A DNA stretch of 64,000 nt from an uncultured Bacteroidales bacterium. GTDB lineage: Bacteria > Bacteroidota > Bacteroidia > Bacteroidales > UBA932. Below, piece after piece: positions 50,887-59,943 of the stretch (its first letter is position 1; every line of letters begins with the position of its first letter). The notes under the pieces are model-generated. The model worked only from the letters and a program-made list of their open reading frames with translations, was not told the DNA's origin and did no database searches. The stretch covers positions 62,001-126,000 of the forward strand of contig CAKUTA010000001.1 of assembly GCA_934691625.1 (NCBI GenBank). The letters run 5' to 3'. The position numbers were made by a program, and so were the translations under genes.

Positions 50887-51708
50887 ATGGCCAAGAAAAT
50901 AAAGAAAGTCGAAACTCCGATAGACCAGAGAGAGACCTTCGTATCCATCCAGAAGAATTTCGCGGATTCAGAACTGAGCGTCGAGGAGAAGCTCAAGACG
51001 CTGTATGCGCTTCAGAAAGCCGATTCAGAAATCGACAAGATCCTTCAGCTCAGAGGAGAGCTCCCTGTAGAGGTGGAGAATCTTGAGAATGAGGTGCTTG
51101 GACTCAAGACGAAGGCTGCGCAGATCAATACGGAGATCGATACCATGAACACCAGCATTACTGATTACAAGCATCAGATTGTCGAGTGTGATACCGCTAT
51201 CGAGAAGTACAAGAACCAGATGGAGAGCGTTACAAACAGCCGTGAGTACGACTCTCTTTCCAAGGAGGCCGAGAACCAGGACCTTCTGAAGAAGATTGCG
51301 ATGAAGAATGTCGCCGACACGAAGGAGGCTATCGCTGCGAAGAAGGCCGAGCTTGCAGATGTCAAGGATGAGGCCAATGTCAGGAATGAGGATCTCAAGG
51401 CGAAGAAGGAGGAGCTCGCCAGCATCGTGGAATCCACCGCGAAGGAGGAAAAGGCTCTCCGTGCAAAGAGAGATGCATGTGCAGCATTGATCGATCCAAG
51501 GACAATGAGCGCGTATGACCGTATCCGCGAGAGCGAGAGGAACCATCTGGCTGTAGTGAGCGTATATAACGGCAATGCCTGCGGTGGATGTTTCAATACA
51601 ATCATCCCGCAGAGGCTTATCGACATCGCTTCCAACAAGAAGCTTGTCATCTGCGAGCATTGCGGAAGAATCATCGTAAGTTCTGAAATCGAGGGCGAGA
51701 AGGCTTAA
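50887..51708 (+). CDS. Coiled-coil C4-type zinc-ribbon protein
   Basis: 273 residues. A long coiled coil (about 35-205; EKLKTLYALQKADSEIDKI, KAAQINTEIDTMNTSITDYKHQI) is followed by a zinc ribbon CGGC-x-N near 231 and CEHC near 256 (CGGCFNTIIPQ, LVICEHCGRII). The family is widespread and uncharacterised, with a nucleic-acid-binding role suggested by the ribbon. It is found next to Nif3 in many Bacteroidota, as here. dnaB follows after 20 bases. Confidence 0.9.
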   Translation: MAKKIKKVETPIDQRETFVSIQKNFADSELSVEEKLKTLYALQKADSEIDKILQLRGELPVEVENLENEVLGLKTKAAQINTEIDTMNTSITDYKHQIVECDTAIEKYKNQMESVTNSREYDSLSKEAENQDLLKKIAMKNVADTKEAIAAKKAELADVKDEANVRNEDLKAKKEELASIVESTAKEEKALRAKRDACAALIDPRTMSAYDRIRESERNHLAVVSVYNGNACGGCFNTIIPQRLIDIASNKKLVICEHCGRIIVSSEIEGEKA

Positions 51709-51728
51709 GTATCCGGAGGAGTGACCTT

Positions 51729-53276
51729 ATGGCTGAGCCAAGGCGAAGTTCCAGAAGCAAGACTGACAAGAAAGTAAACCTTGATACCCTCGGACTTGAG
51801 ATGGGCAACAAGCCACCTCAGGCAGTAGATTTCGAGGAGGCTGTGCTCGGCGCACTGCTTATCGAGCCTACATGTGTTGACGAGGCAATGGAGGAGCTTA
51901 CTCCGGACTGCTTCTACGAACCTAAACACAGGATGATATATGAGGCTATGGTGGCGCTCGTGAACGAGCATGTCGCCATAGATCTTCTGTCTGTATCCCA
52001 GAAGCTTCAGGAGAAGAAAAACCTGGAGAACGTCGGAGGAGCTGTAGCGCTTGCTGCGCTTTCGCAGAAGATCGGAGCCGCAGCCCATGTGGAATACTAC
52101 ATAAAGATTCTGAAGCAGAAATGTATTCAGCGTGACCTGATTACAGCTGCCTACGATATCCTTAAGGGGGCCTACGATGACTCACAGAATGTCGATGACC
52201 TTATCGACATGTCGCAGTCCAAGGTCTTTGCGGCTATCCAGAACAATGTGAAAAAGGATGTGCAGGACGTCGGTTCTGTGCTGAAGACTGCATTGGATGA
52301 GATAGAGGAGATGCAGGGACAGTCGGGAATCAGCGGTGTCCCATCAGGTTTTCCGACATTGGACAGATATACATTGGGATGGCAGAAATCAAACCTCATC
52401 ATCCTGGGGGCGCGTCCTTCTGTCGGAAAGACTGCGTTCTCTCTTAATATCCTCAGAAATGCCGCGGTAGATAACAACATGCCGGTGGCTATCTTTTCTC
52501 TGGAAATGTCAGCCATAGAGCTTGTGAAGCGTCTTATGACTACGGAGTCCGGGCTGGACGGCGACAAGATCAAGGGTGGCGTCAAGCTCGACCAGGCAGA
52601 CTGGGACCAGCTCCAGTACAGCACCAAGGCTCTTGCAAAGGCTCCTATCTACATTGACGATACTCCTGGCATCTCCATCATGGAGTTCAGGACGAAAGCC
52701 AAGCGTCTGGTCAAGTCGAAGGGAGTGAGATTTATCGTGATTGACTATCTTCAGCTTATGCAGGGGCCGCCGGAACTGCGGGGAATGCGTGAGCAGGAGG
52801 TGGCTGCGATTTCACGAACATTGAAAGGTACGGCAAAGGAACTGGAGATACCTATCATGGCATTGTCCCAGCTGTCCCGAAACGCCGTGCAGCGCGGGAA
52901 CAGCAATAACCGCCCTATGCTGAGCGACTTGCGTGAGTCCGGCTCTATCGAGCAGGATGCCGATATCGTGCTCTTCGTGCACCGTCCCGATGCTATCGGA
53001 ATGGGCGATACTGTGGAGGATAAGGAATATACGGAAATCATTGTCGCGAAAAACCGTAACGGACAGATCGGTACCATCCCTATGAAGTTCAAGGGCAACC
53101 AGCTGCGCTTCCAGGAAGACAGCGACGGGCTCGGAACCACATTCTCGTCTGCCATGAATATGGATGATGCGCCGATGGATGCAGGGGCAGGTTTCCCTGC
53201 TGGAGATGATTTCGGCGGAGGCTTCGGTTCCTATCAGTCCGGTGGAAACGGGGAATTCCAGAATACAGGCTTCTGA
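51729..53276 (+). CDS. dnaB: Replicative DNA helicase
   Basis: 515 residues. The hexameric fork helicase that recruits DnaG. The N-terminal domain (about 25-130; PPQAVDFEEAVLGALL) is joined to the RecA-like domain. That domain has Walker A GARPSVGKTAF (near 226-236), Walker B FIVIDYLQLMQ, DLRESGSIEQDADIV and AKNRNGQIGT. It has no intein. The tail is Gly/Asp-rich. A Shine-Dalgarno-like GGAGGAG precedes the ATG. Confidence 0.96.
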   Translation: MAEPRRSSRSKTDKKVNLDTLGLEMGNKPPQAVDFEEAVLGALLIEPTCVDEAMEELTPDCFYEPKHRMIYEAMVALVNEHVAIDLLSVSQKLQEKKNLENVGGAVALAALSQKIGAAAHVEYYIKILKQKCIQRDLITAAYDILKGAYDDSQNVDDLIDMSQSKVFAAIQNNVKKDVQDVGSVLKTALDEIEEMQGQSGISGVPSGFPTLDRYTLGWQKSNLIILGARPSVGKTAFSLNILRNAAVDNNMPVAIFSLEMSAIELVKRLMTTESGLDGDKIKGGVKLDQADWDQLQYSTKALAKAPIYIDDTPGISIMEFRTKAKRLVKSKGVRFIVIDYLQLMQGPPELRGMREQEVAAISRTLKGTAKELEIPIMALSQLSRNAVQRGNSNNRPMLSDLRESGSIEQDADIVLFVHRPDAIGMGDTVEDKEYTEIIVAKNRNGQIGTIPMKFKGNQLRFQEDSDGLGTTFSSAMNMDDAPMDAGAGFPAGDDFGGGFGSYQSGGNGEFQNTGF

Positions 53277-53278
53277 TT

Positions 53279-54145
53279 ATGATACGGTGTCTTAGACATA
53301 TCGTGGTCGCGGTGCTCCTGTCCATTATGGTCCAGGCCAATGCTACTGAACCTCTGAAGGGGCCAAACTGCATCCCTGTCAAGAGTCTTGCGGAGGACAA
53401 GCTTGCCTATGAGGGAGGGGAGAACCTGGATTTCGTGATTCATTATAAGTGGGGGGCCATCAACTCTGATGTGGCGAAGGCTTACGTCAAGCTTGACACT
53501 GCGACATTGAACGGGGTGCCGGTGTTCCATTGCACCGTGTCCGGAAGGACAGCGAGGTTCTACGATATGTTCTTCAAGGTACGTGAGGAGTTCCAGTCAT
53601 GGTTCACCCGTGACGGAATCGTCCCGATGAAGTTCTACAGGGACTCACGTGAGGGCGGATACTATTCTGTGAACCGCTATGACTATATCTGGGATCCTGA
53701 GGAGTCGAAGCACATCCGTGCGGAGATAGAGACTTCTAGAAGACCTGTGCGGACAGAGGAGCTTCCGCTGTCAGGCTGCACATACGACCTTCCGTCGCTT
53801 TTCTATATGGCACGTAACATGAACTTCAGCAAGGTGAAGCCGAATGTGAAGTATCCTATGACGTTTGCCATAGATGATGACATATACAATGTCTATTTCA
53901 TCTGGCTGGGGAAGGAAAAGAAATATATAAGGGGGATAGGTACGGTCAAGACAATGAAATTTGCGGCAAAGCTGATTGCAGGTGATGTCTTCGGCAGCGG
54001 GCAGGACATGTTCGTATGGATAAGCGATGACGAGAACCGCATACCTGTCTATTTCGAGGCCCCTATCCGTGTGGGGACAGCTTCAGGCCGTCTTACTGGG
54101 TGGAAGAAGCTTAAGCATCCGTTTGACTCGATAATCAGCCAGTAG
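53279..54145 (+). CDS. DUF3108 domain protein, exported
   Basis: 288 residues. The signal peptide is MIRCLRHIVVAVLLSIMVQANA. DUF3108 covers most of the mature part: ENLDFVIHYKWGAINSDVAKAYV, SWFTRDGIVPMKFYRDSREGGYY, and RIPVYFEAPIRVGTASGRLTGW. The family is predicted periplasmic or outer-membrane associated, with no known activity. It starts 2 bases after the dnaB stop and ends 2 bases before rseC. Confidence 0.9.
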   Translation: MIRCLRHIVVAVLLSIMVQANATEPLKGPNCIPVKSLAEDKLAYEGGENLDFVIHYKWGAINSDVAKAYVKLDTATLNGVPVFHCTVSGRTARFYDMFFKVREEFQSWFTRDGIVPMKFYRDSREGGYYSVNRYDYIWDPEESKHIRAEIETSRRPVRTEELPLSGCTYDLPSLFYMARNMNFSKVKPNVKYPMTFAIDDDIYNVYFIWLGKEKKYIRGIGTVKTMKFAAKLIAGDVFGSGQDMFVWISDDENRIPVYFEAPIRVGTASGRLTGWKKLKHPFDSIISQ

Positions 54146-54147
54146 CT

Positions 54148-54579
54148 ATGAAAGAGGAAGTCTCACATAAAGGGAAAGTCCTTTCAGCAGATGCTGAAAC
54201 GATACGGGTGGAAATAATATCCAGCTCTGCATGCTCATCCTGCCATGCTGCGGGACTTTGCTCCATGTCAGAGGCTGTGAAGAAAATAGTGGAAGTCCCG
54301 GCATACGGGAACAGCGGCTATGCTTCTGGAGATGAGGTCGAGCTGGTGCTGAAGGCTTCCATGGGAATGAAGGCGGTCCTGGCGGCATACGTCCTGCCGC
54401 TGGTCATTCTGCTTGTGATATGTGTATCTCTGTCATTTGCTGGGGTGCACGAGCTATATTGCGGACTCGCCGGGCTTGCCGGGGTCGTGGTCTATTATCT
54501 GGTGCTGTACCTGATGAGGGACAGGATCTCCAGGGACTACGTGTTCTGCATACGTAAAGACAACAATCTCAATTCATAA
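54148..54579 (+). CDS. rseC: RseC/SoxR-reducing-system family protein
   Basis: 143 residues. A Cys-rich start (SSACSSCHAAGLCSMSEAVKKIVEV; four Cys near 27-37) is followed by two membrane helices (about 72-92 and 97-118). RseC-type proteins accompany Rnf complexes and are implicated in redox control; in E. coli the related RsxC system reduces SoxR. It comes directly before rnfB, with a 1-base gap. Confidence 0.9.
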   Translation: MKEEVSHKGKVLSADAETIRVEIISSSACSSCHAAGLCSMSEAVKKIVEVPAYGNSGYASGDEVELVLKASMGMKAVLAAYVLPLVILLVICVSLSFAGVHELYCGLAGLAGVVVYYLVLYLMRDRISRDYVFCIRKDNNLNS

Positions 54580-54580
54580 A

Positions 54581-55546
54581 ATGATGACATCAACAATTAT
54601 CTGGACTATTGCGGTTATTTCTGCTCTCGGCCTCATCCTGGCTATCGTCCTGTACCTTGTGGCTGAAAAGTTCAAGGTGGAGGAAGATCCGCGGATCGAG
54701 GAAGTGGAGAAGGTGATGCCGGGTGCCAACTGCGGCGGCTGCGGATTCGCAGGCTGCCATGCCTTTGCCGAGGCTGCGGTGAAAGCTCCGAATCTGGACA
54801 ACAACTTCTGTCCTGTCGGCGGCAATGCTGTAATGCAGAAGGTCGCTTCAATCCTCGGATACGAGGTGAAGGAAAAGGCGCCTATGGTCGCAGTGGTCCG
54901 TTGTAACGGAACCTGTGAGAACAGGCCCAGGATTAATGTGTATGACGGCTACAAGTCATGCAAGGTGAAGGCTGCCCTGTACAGCGGTGACACCGGATGC
55001 TCATTCGGCTGTCTCGGGTGCGGAGACTGCGTGGAGGCTTGCCAGTTCGGCGCTTTGTCAATGGATGAGAAGACAGGACTCCCGGTAGTGGATGAGGCAA
55101 AGTGCGTCGCATGCGGCGCATGCGTCAAGGCTTGCCCGAAATCCATAATCGAACTTCGCAACAAGGGGCCTCGCGGAATGCGTGTCTATGTGTCATGTGT
55201 CAACAAGGATAAAGGCCCTGTTGCACGTAAGGCATGCAAGGCTGCGTGCATAGGTTGCGGGCTTTGCGCAAAGACTTGCCCTCACGAGGCTATCACAGTG
55301 GAAGGCAATGTCGCATATATCGACTACACCAAGTGCAAGCTCTGCCGCAAATGCGTGGTGGTCTGCCCTACAGGTGCAATCCATGATGTGAATTTCCCTA
55401 AACCAGTTGACCGTACCAGGAAGCCTGCCCCGGCAGCTCCTGCAGTGAAACCGGCAGCAGTCCCTGTCCAGGCTCCTAAGCCTGCAGCCGCAGCTGCTGA
55501 AGCCAGGCCAGCACAGGCTGAGGTCAAGACTGAACCAAAAGCATAA
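54581..55546 (+). CDS. rnfB: Rnf electron transport complex subunit B
   Basis: 321 residues. An N-terminal membrane helix (about 5-27) is followed by a 4Fe-4S cluster site of the CGGCGFAGCHAFAEA type. Then come four ferredoxin-type Cys motifs (CSFGCLGCGDCVEAC, CVACGACVKACP, CIGCGLCAKTCP, CKLCRKCVVVCP). The tail of about 50 residues is Ala/Pro-rich. Rnf couples electron flow between ferredoxin and NAD to Na+ or H+ transport across the inner membrane; RnfB is the ferredoxin entry point. Confidence 0.95.
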   Translation: MMTSTIIWTIAVISALGLILAIVLYLVAEKFKVEEDPRIEEVEKVMPGANCGGCGFAGCHAFAEAAVKAPNLDNNFCPVGGNAVMQKVASILGYEVKEKAPMVAVVRCNGTCENRPRINVYDGYKSCKVKAALYSGDTGCSFGCLGCGDCVEACQFGALSMDEKTGLPVVDEAKCVACGACVKACPKSIIELRNKGPRGMRVYVSCVNKDKGPVARKACKAACIGCGLCAKTCPHEAITVEGNVAYIDYTKCKLCRKCVVVCPTGAIHDVNFPKPVDRTRKPAPAAPAVKPAAVPVQAPKPAAAAAEARPAQAEVKTEPKA

Positions 55547-55560
55547 GGAGAACCGATAAT

Positions 55561-56961
55561 ATGAAAAGAACATTTTCCATAGGCGGTGTACATCCGGCAG
55601 ACAACAAGATTTCCCGTGGCTGTGCCATCGAGACTCTGCCTACTCCGCCGACAGTATATATATCTGTCTCACAGCATATCGGGGCTCCTGCCAAGCCGAT
55701 AGTCGCTGTCGGTGACAAGGTGCTTGCAGGCCAGCCGGTCGCTGAGCCTGGAGGATTTGTATCAGCATATATCCATTCGTCAGTTTCCGGAACCGTGAAG
55801 TCCATAGGACCTCGCAAGGACCTCGCAGGCAATATGCAGACCTGCATCGAGATCCAGGTAGAGGGCGATGAGTGGGTGGAAAGCATTGACCGTACAGACA
55901 CTCTTCTTACCGAGTTCACTGATGACAACAAGGTCATCATGGACAAGATCAAGATGGGCGGAGTCGTAGGTCTCGGCGGTGCGACATTCCCTACTCATGT
56001 GAAACTCTCTCCTCCTCCGGGAAAGAAATGCGACATGCTGATTATCAACGGATGCGAGTGCGAGCCTTACCTTACTTCAGACTTCAGGACCCTTCTTGAG
56101 AAAGGGGAGCAGGTCGTCGTAGGAACTGCAATCATCAAGCAGGTGCTCGGTGTGGCGGAAGCTACGATTGCCATAGAGGACAACAAGCCTGAGGCAATAG
56201 ATCATATCGGGAAGATCCTCGCTGATTTCCAGAAGAAATCTCCGAAGTTCGCGGGTATCGAGGTCCTGAGCCTCATGAAGAAATATCCGGAAGGCGGCGA
56301 GAAACAGCTCATTGATGCTGTCATGCACCGTCAGGTTCCGTCAGGAGCTCTTCCTATTGATGTCGGCGCTGTGGTCCAGAATGTCGCCACTGCACTTGCC
56401 GTGTATGATGCTGTGCAGAAGAACAAGCCTGTTATAGATAATTCAGTTACCGTGACCGGAACCTGTCTCCCTCAGAACAGACAGCATAACTATCTGGTAC
56501 GTGTCGGCACTCCGATTTCCTATATCATCGAGAAGATGGGCGGGATCCCTGATGATGCAGTCAAGGTCATCAGCGGCGGCCCTATGATGGGAAAGGCCAT
56601 TGCAAACCTTGATGCTGCGACATTGAAGGGAACATCTGCTCTGCTGTTCCTCACTGCGGAGCAGACTGAACGCAAGCCTGAAGGGAACTGCATCCGCTGC
56701 GGCAAGTGTGCTGATGCCTGCCCTATGGGACTGGAGCCGTTCCTTCTGCAGAGACTTGCACGTCATGGCATGACAGCTGAGCTGGAGAAGAATGCTGTCC
56801 AGGACTGCATCGAGTGCGGATGCTGCCTCTACAGCTGCCCAGCATATATTCCGCTTCTTGATATCATAAGACCTGCAAAGGGACAGATCCTAGGTATCAT
56901 CAGGGCCAGGGCAGCTGCCGCCAAGGCCGCTGCGGCTGCACAGGCTGCGCCACAGAAATAA
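55561..56961 (+). CDS. rnfC: Rnf electron transport complex subunit C
   Basis: 466 residues. RnfC is the NADH-binding, FMN-containing subunit. The glycine-rich GGVVGLGGATFPTHVKL with INGCECEPYLTSD is the NADH/flavin site. Two 4Fe-4S motifs lie near the C-terminus (CIRCGKCADACPMGL and CIECGCCLYSCPAYI). The end is Ala-rich (ARAAAAKAAAAAQAAPQK). A good Shine-Dalgarno (AAGGAG) precedes the ATG. Confidence 0.95.
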   Translation: MKRTFSIGGVHPADNKISRGCAIETLPTPPTVYISVSQHIGAPAKPIVAVGDKVLAGQPVAEPGGFVSAYIHSSVSGTVKSIGPRKDLAGNMQTCIEIQVEGDEWVESIDRTDTLLTEFTDDNKVIMDKIKMGGVVGLGGATFPTHVKLSPPPGKKCDMLIINGCECEPYLTSDFRTLLEKGEQVVVGTAIIKQVLGVAEATIAIEDNKPEAIDHIGKILADFQKKSPKFAGIEVLSLMKKYPEGGEKQLIDAVMHRQVPSGALPIDVGAVVQNVATALAVYDAVQKNKPVIDNSVTVTGTCLPQNRQHNYLVRVGTPISYIIEKMGGIPDDAVKVISGGPMMGKAIANLDAATLKGTSALLFLTAEQTERKPEGNCIRCGKCADACPMGLEPFLLQRLARHGMTAELEKNAVQDCIECGCCLYSCPAYIPLLDIIRPAKGQILGIIRARAAAAKAAAAAQAAPQK

Positions 56962-56988
56962 GTTGAACGAATAAACCAATGATATACA

Positions 56989-57972
56989 ATGAATAAACTT
57001 TTGGTTTCACCGTCTCCGCATGTGCATGCTGCGGTTTCCACGAAGTCGCTTATGCGGGATGTGGTAATCGCTCTGCTGCCGGCGGTAATCGTCTCGGTCG
57101 TATTCTACGGCCTCGGCGAGATCGTGGTACTTGCGACAAGCGTGATTTCATGTGTGCTGATCGAGTACCTCATCACGAGATTCCTTCTGAAGAAACCGTC
57201 CACTATCTGTGACTGGTCTGCCGCTGTGACCGGTATTCTTCTGGCATTGAACCTGCCGTACACCACTCCATGGTGGGTGGTATTCATCGGGGCGCTGTTT
57301 GCCATCGGTGTTGTTAAGATGACATTCGGAGGCCTGGGACAGAATATCTTCAACCCTGCCATAGCAGGCCGTGTGTTCCTGCTGGTGTCATTCCCGGCTT
57401 ACATGACCAGCTGGCAGATGCCTCAAGGGCTGTTCGGTGTCGATGCCGTTTCCGGAGCTACGCCTCTCGGCCTTATCAATGAAGGAATTATGAGCGGGAA
57501 GACTGTAGGGGAGATAATGTCAGCCAACGGCTTCTCATACGGTCAGATGCTGTTCGCCAATCTGGGCGGCTCGGTAGGCGAGATCTCAGCTCTTGCCCTG
57601 CTTGCAGGATTCGTGTATCTGCTTGTCCGCAAGGTAATCAAGCCGCATATCACACTCTCTATCTGGGCTACGGTTGCTGTGGTATCTCTGATTTTCTGGC
57701 TGGCAAATCCAGACAGGTTCACCGATCCTCTGTTCAATCTTCTGTCAGGAGGTATGATCCTCGGTTCGTGCTTCATGGCTACAGATTATGTCACATCGCC
57801 TATGACTGTCAAGGGTGGAATCGTCTATGGTGTCGGTATAGGTTTCATAACATTGATGATCAGATACTTCGGCTCTTATCCTGAAGGAATGTCATTCGCT
57901 ATTCTCATTATGAACTCTGTGGTTCCGCTTATCAACATGTGGTTTCACCAGAAAAAATACGGGAGGAAATAG
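56989..57972 (+). CDS. rnfD: Rnf electron transport complex subunit D
   Basis: 327 residues. A multi-spanning membrane protein (about nine hydrophobic segments, such as VVIALLPAVIVSVVFYGLGEIVVLA). It carries the FMN-attachment motif SGATPLG near 162, where Thr binds FMN covalently. It is part of the ion-translocating core. It lies 2 bases before rnfG. Confidence 0.95.
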   Translation: MNKLLVSPSPHVHAAVSTKSLMRDVVIALLPAVIVSVVFYGLGEIVVLATSVISCVLIEYLITRFLLKKPSTICDWSAAVTGILLALNLPYTTPWWVVFIGALFAIGVVKMTFGGLGQNIFNPAIAGRVFLLVSFPAYMTSWQMPQGLFGVDAVSGATPLGLINEGIMSGKTVGEIMSANGFSYGQMLFANLGGSVGEISALALLAGFVYLLVRKVIKPHITLSIWATVAVVSLIFWLANPDRFTDPLFNLLSGGMILGSCFMATDYVTSPMTVKGGIVYGVGIGFITLMIRYFGSYPEGMSFAILIMNSVVPLINMWFHQKKYGRK

Positions 57973-57974
57973 AT

Positions 57975-58622
57975 ATGGCAGCAAAATCAAATCTTACTAA
58001 TATGGTTCTCTGCCTTTTCGGCACGGCATTCATCTGCTCTGCGGTGCTTGCAGGAATATATGCGGTCACCAAGGAGCCGATTGAGAAGACAAACAAGGAT
58101 ATCCTTGAGGCTTCTATCGCGAAGGTTCTTCCAGAGGGAGGCGTGATTTCCGATGCGCAGGAATGCCAGGTCGGCGGACAGCCTTCGGAGTGCTGGCTCA
58201 GCACGAAGGACGGCGAGGTCATAGGCATGGCTGTGAAATCTACAGCAGTCGGCTTTGGAGGCCCTCTTACGCTTATGGTGGGGATCCTGCCTGACGGAAC
58301 TATCTATAACACATCCGTGCTTTCACATTCCGAAACACCTGGACTTGGTGCGAAGTGTACTTCTGACGAGCATTTCTATGGTCAGTTCAAGGGATGGAAT
58401 CCTGAGAAGCAGAGGCTTCTCGTGAAGAAGGACGGTGGAGACGTTGACGCGATTACAGCATCTACAATCACTTCCAGGGCATATACCCTTGCAGTGCAGA
58501 ATGCTCTGTACGCATTGACAACACTTCCTCTTGAAGGAGGCAAGCCTGTCGCTGCCGATCCTGTGGGGGATGCTGCTGCCACGCTTCCGGCTGTGGAACC
58601 GACACCTGTTGTCGTAGAATAA
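57975..58622 (+). CDS. rnfG: Rnf electron transport complex subunit G
   Basis: 215 residues. One N-terminal membrane helix (about 10-30) precedes a periplasmic FMN-binding domain. The FMN-attachment region reads VDAITASTITSRAYT (about 163-177), which replaces the common SGAT with TAST but keeps the Thr. The ATG at 57975 (MAAKSNLTN) is preceded by GGGAGG; an upstream in-frame start would overlap rnfD. Confidence 0.93.
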   Translation: MAAKSNLTNMVLCLFGTAFICSAVLAGIYAVTKEPIEKTNKDILEASIAKVLPEGGVISDAQECQVGGQPSECWLSTKDGEVIGMAVKSTAVGFGGPLTLMVGILPDGTIYNTSVLSHSETPGLGAKCTSDEHFYGQFKGWNPEKQRLLVKKDGGDVDAITASTITSRAYTLAVQNALYALTTLPLEGGKPVAADPVGDAAATLPAVEPTPVVVE

Positions 58623-58635
58623 GGAGGACTGAACA

Positions 58636-59217
58636 ATGACAAAATTACAGCTTATAACTAAGGGGCTAGTCAAGGATAACCCTACATTCGTGCTTATTCT
58701 CGGCATGTGCCCTACTTTGGCCACCACATCGTCGGCCATCAACGGCTTGAGCATGGGACTTGCTACCCTGTTTGTGCTCATTCTTTCCAATATGGCTATT
58801 TCAGCTATCGCGCCTGCGGTCCCTGATAAGGTACACATCCCTGTGTATATCGTGGTTATCGCTACATTCGTAACAGTTCTGCAGTTCCTTATGCAGGCAT
58901 TCACTCCAAGTATCTATGCAACGCTCGGCCTGTTCATCCCTCTTATCGTGGTGAACTGTATCGTGCTTGGCCGAGCAGAGGCCTTCGCCAACAAGAACGG
59001 TGTCATGGACTCTGCCCTGGACGGACTCGGCGTAGGACTCGGGTTCACGGTTTCATTGACAGTGATCGGCCTTGTACGCGAGATTCTTGGAAGCGGCTCT
59101 GCTTTCGGGGTCAAGTTCATCCCTGGGGATGGTATCCTTGCATTTGTCATGGCTCCAGGTGCATTCCTTGTGCTCGGGTATCTTATGGTTCTGTTCAACA
59201 AATTCCTCAAGAAATAA
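58636..59217 (+). CDS. rnfE: Rnf electron transport complex subunit E
   Basis: 193 residues. An integral membrane subunit with about six helices (LILGMCPTLATTSSAINGLSMGLATLFVLI, LGLFIPLIVVNCIVLGRAEAFA), paralogous to RnfA. The conserved Cys residues (GMCPTLA, NCIVLGR) are thought to take part in electron transfer across the membrane. A strong AAGGAGGA lies before the ATG. Confidence 0.95.
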   Translation: MTKLQLITKGLVKDNPTFVLILGMCPTLATTSSAINGLSMGLATLFVLILSNMAISAIAPAVPDKVHIPVYIVVIATFVTVLQFLMQAFTPSIYATLGLFIPLIVVNCIVLGRAEAFANKNGVMDSALDGLGVGLGFTVSLTVIGLVREILGSGSAFGVKFIPGDGILAFVMAPGAFLVLGYLMVLFNKFLKK

Positions 59218-59232
59218 TAAAGGGTTCTGATT

Positions 59233-59832
59233 ATGGAAATTTTACTTATTATCATATCTGCGGTATTTGTAAACAATGTCGTACTGGCGCAGTTCCTCGG
59301 TATCTGCCCGTTCCTGGGTGTATCCAACAAGCTTTCCACGGCAACAGGAATGTCTGCCGCCGTGTGCTTCGTCATTACCCTGGCGACATTAGTGACATAT
59401 CTTCTGAATACCTATGTCCTTGTACCACTGAACCTTATGTTCCTGCAGACCATATCGTTCATCCTGGTTATTGCAGCTCTCGTGCAGATGGTGGAGATCG
59501 TGCTTAAGAAGGTCAGCCCGTCGCTTTATCAGGCTCTCGGTATCTTCCTTCCTCTCATCACCACTAACTGTACGGTTCTCGGTGTGGCTATCACTGTCGT
59601 GACCAAGGAGTTCACATTCGGCCAGGCAGCCCACATGCTGAATCTTGGCGAGGCTCTGCTCTATGCCTTCGCCACAGCTGCCGGCTATGGTCTTGCTATG
59701 GTGCTTTTCGCAGGTATGCGTGAGCAGCTTGCGCTCAGCAATGTCCCTAAGGCATTCCGCGGCATTCCTATCGCGCTCATTACGGTCAGCATTCTTGCGA
59801 TGGCGTTCATGGGCTTCTCTGGAATGTGCTGA
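59233..59832 (+). CDS. rnfA: Rnf electron transport complex subunit A
   Basis: 199 residues. An integral membrane subunit paired with RnfE in inverted topology: ISAVFVNNVVLAQFLGICPFLGVS, and LGIFLPLITTNCTVLGVAI with the conserved Cys. It completes an intact rnfBCDGEA set in a single operon. It is the last gene of the 18-gene run. Confidence 0.95.
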   Translation: MEILLIIISAVFVNNVVLAQFLGICPFLGVSNKLSTATGMSAAVCFVITLATLVTYLLNTYVLVPLNLMFLQTISFILVIAALVQMVEIVLKKVSPSLYQALGIFLPLITTNCTVLGVAITVVTKEFTFGQAAHMLNLGEALLYAFATAAGYGLAMVLFAGMREQLALSNVPKAFRGIPIALITVSILAMAFMGFSGMC

Positions 59833-59943
59833 AAAAATTATATATTTGTAGTCAGCAAACGGTGTTTCTGGCCCCGTTTTCGCGGTGTATTAAATTTGAA
59901 CCAGGGCATTATCGTAAAAGAATGCCCGTAAAATTGAAAGAAA
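59833..59943 (+). promoter_or_regulatory. Promoter/leader region of the 59944 gene
   Basis: Two possible -7 boxes are present: TATATTTG (59841-59848) and TAAATTTG (59891-59898). The GGGCATT/AATGCCC hairpin (59904-59927) follows the second and lies about 16 bases before the ATG. Confidence 0.45.
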
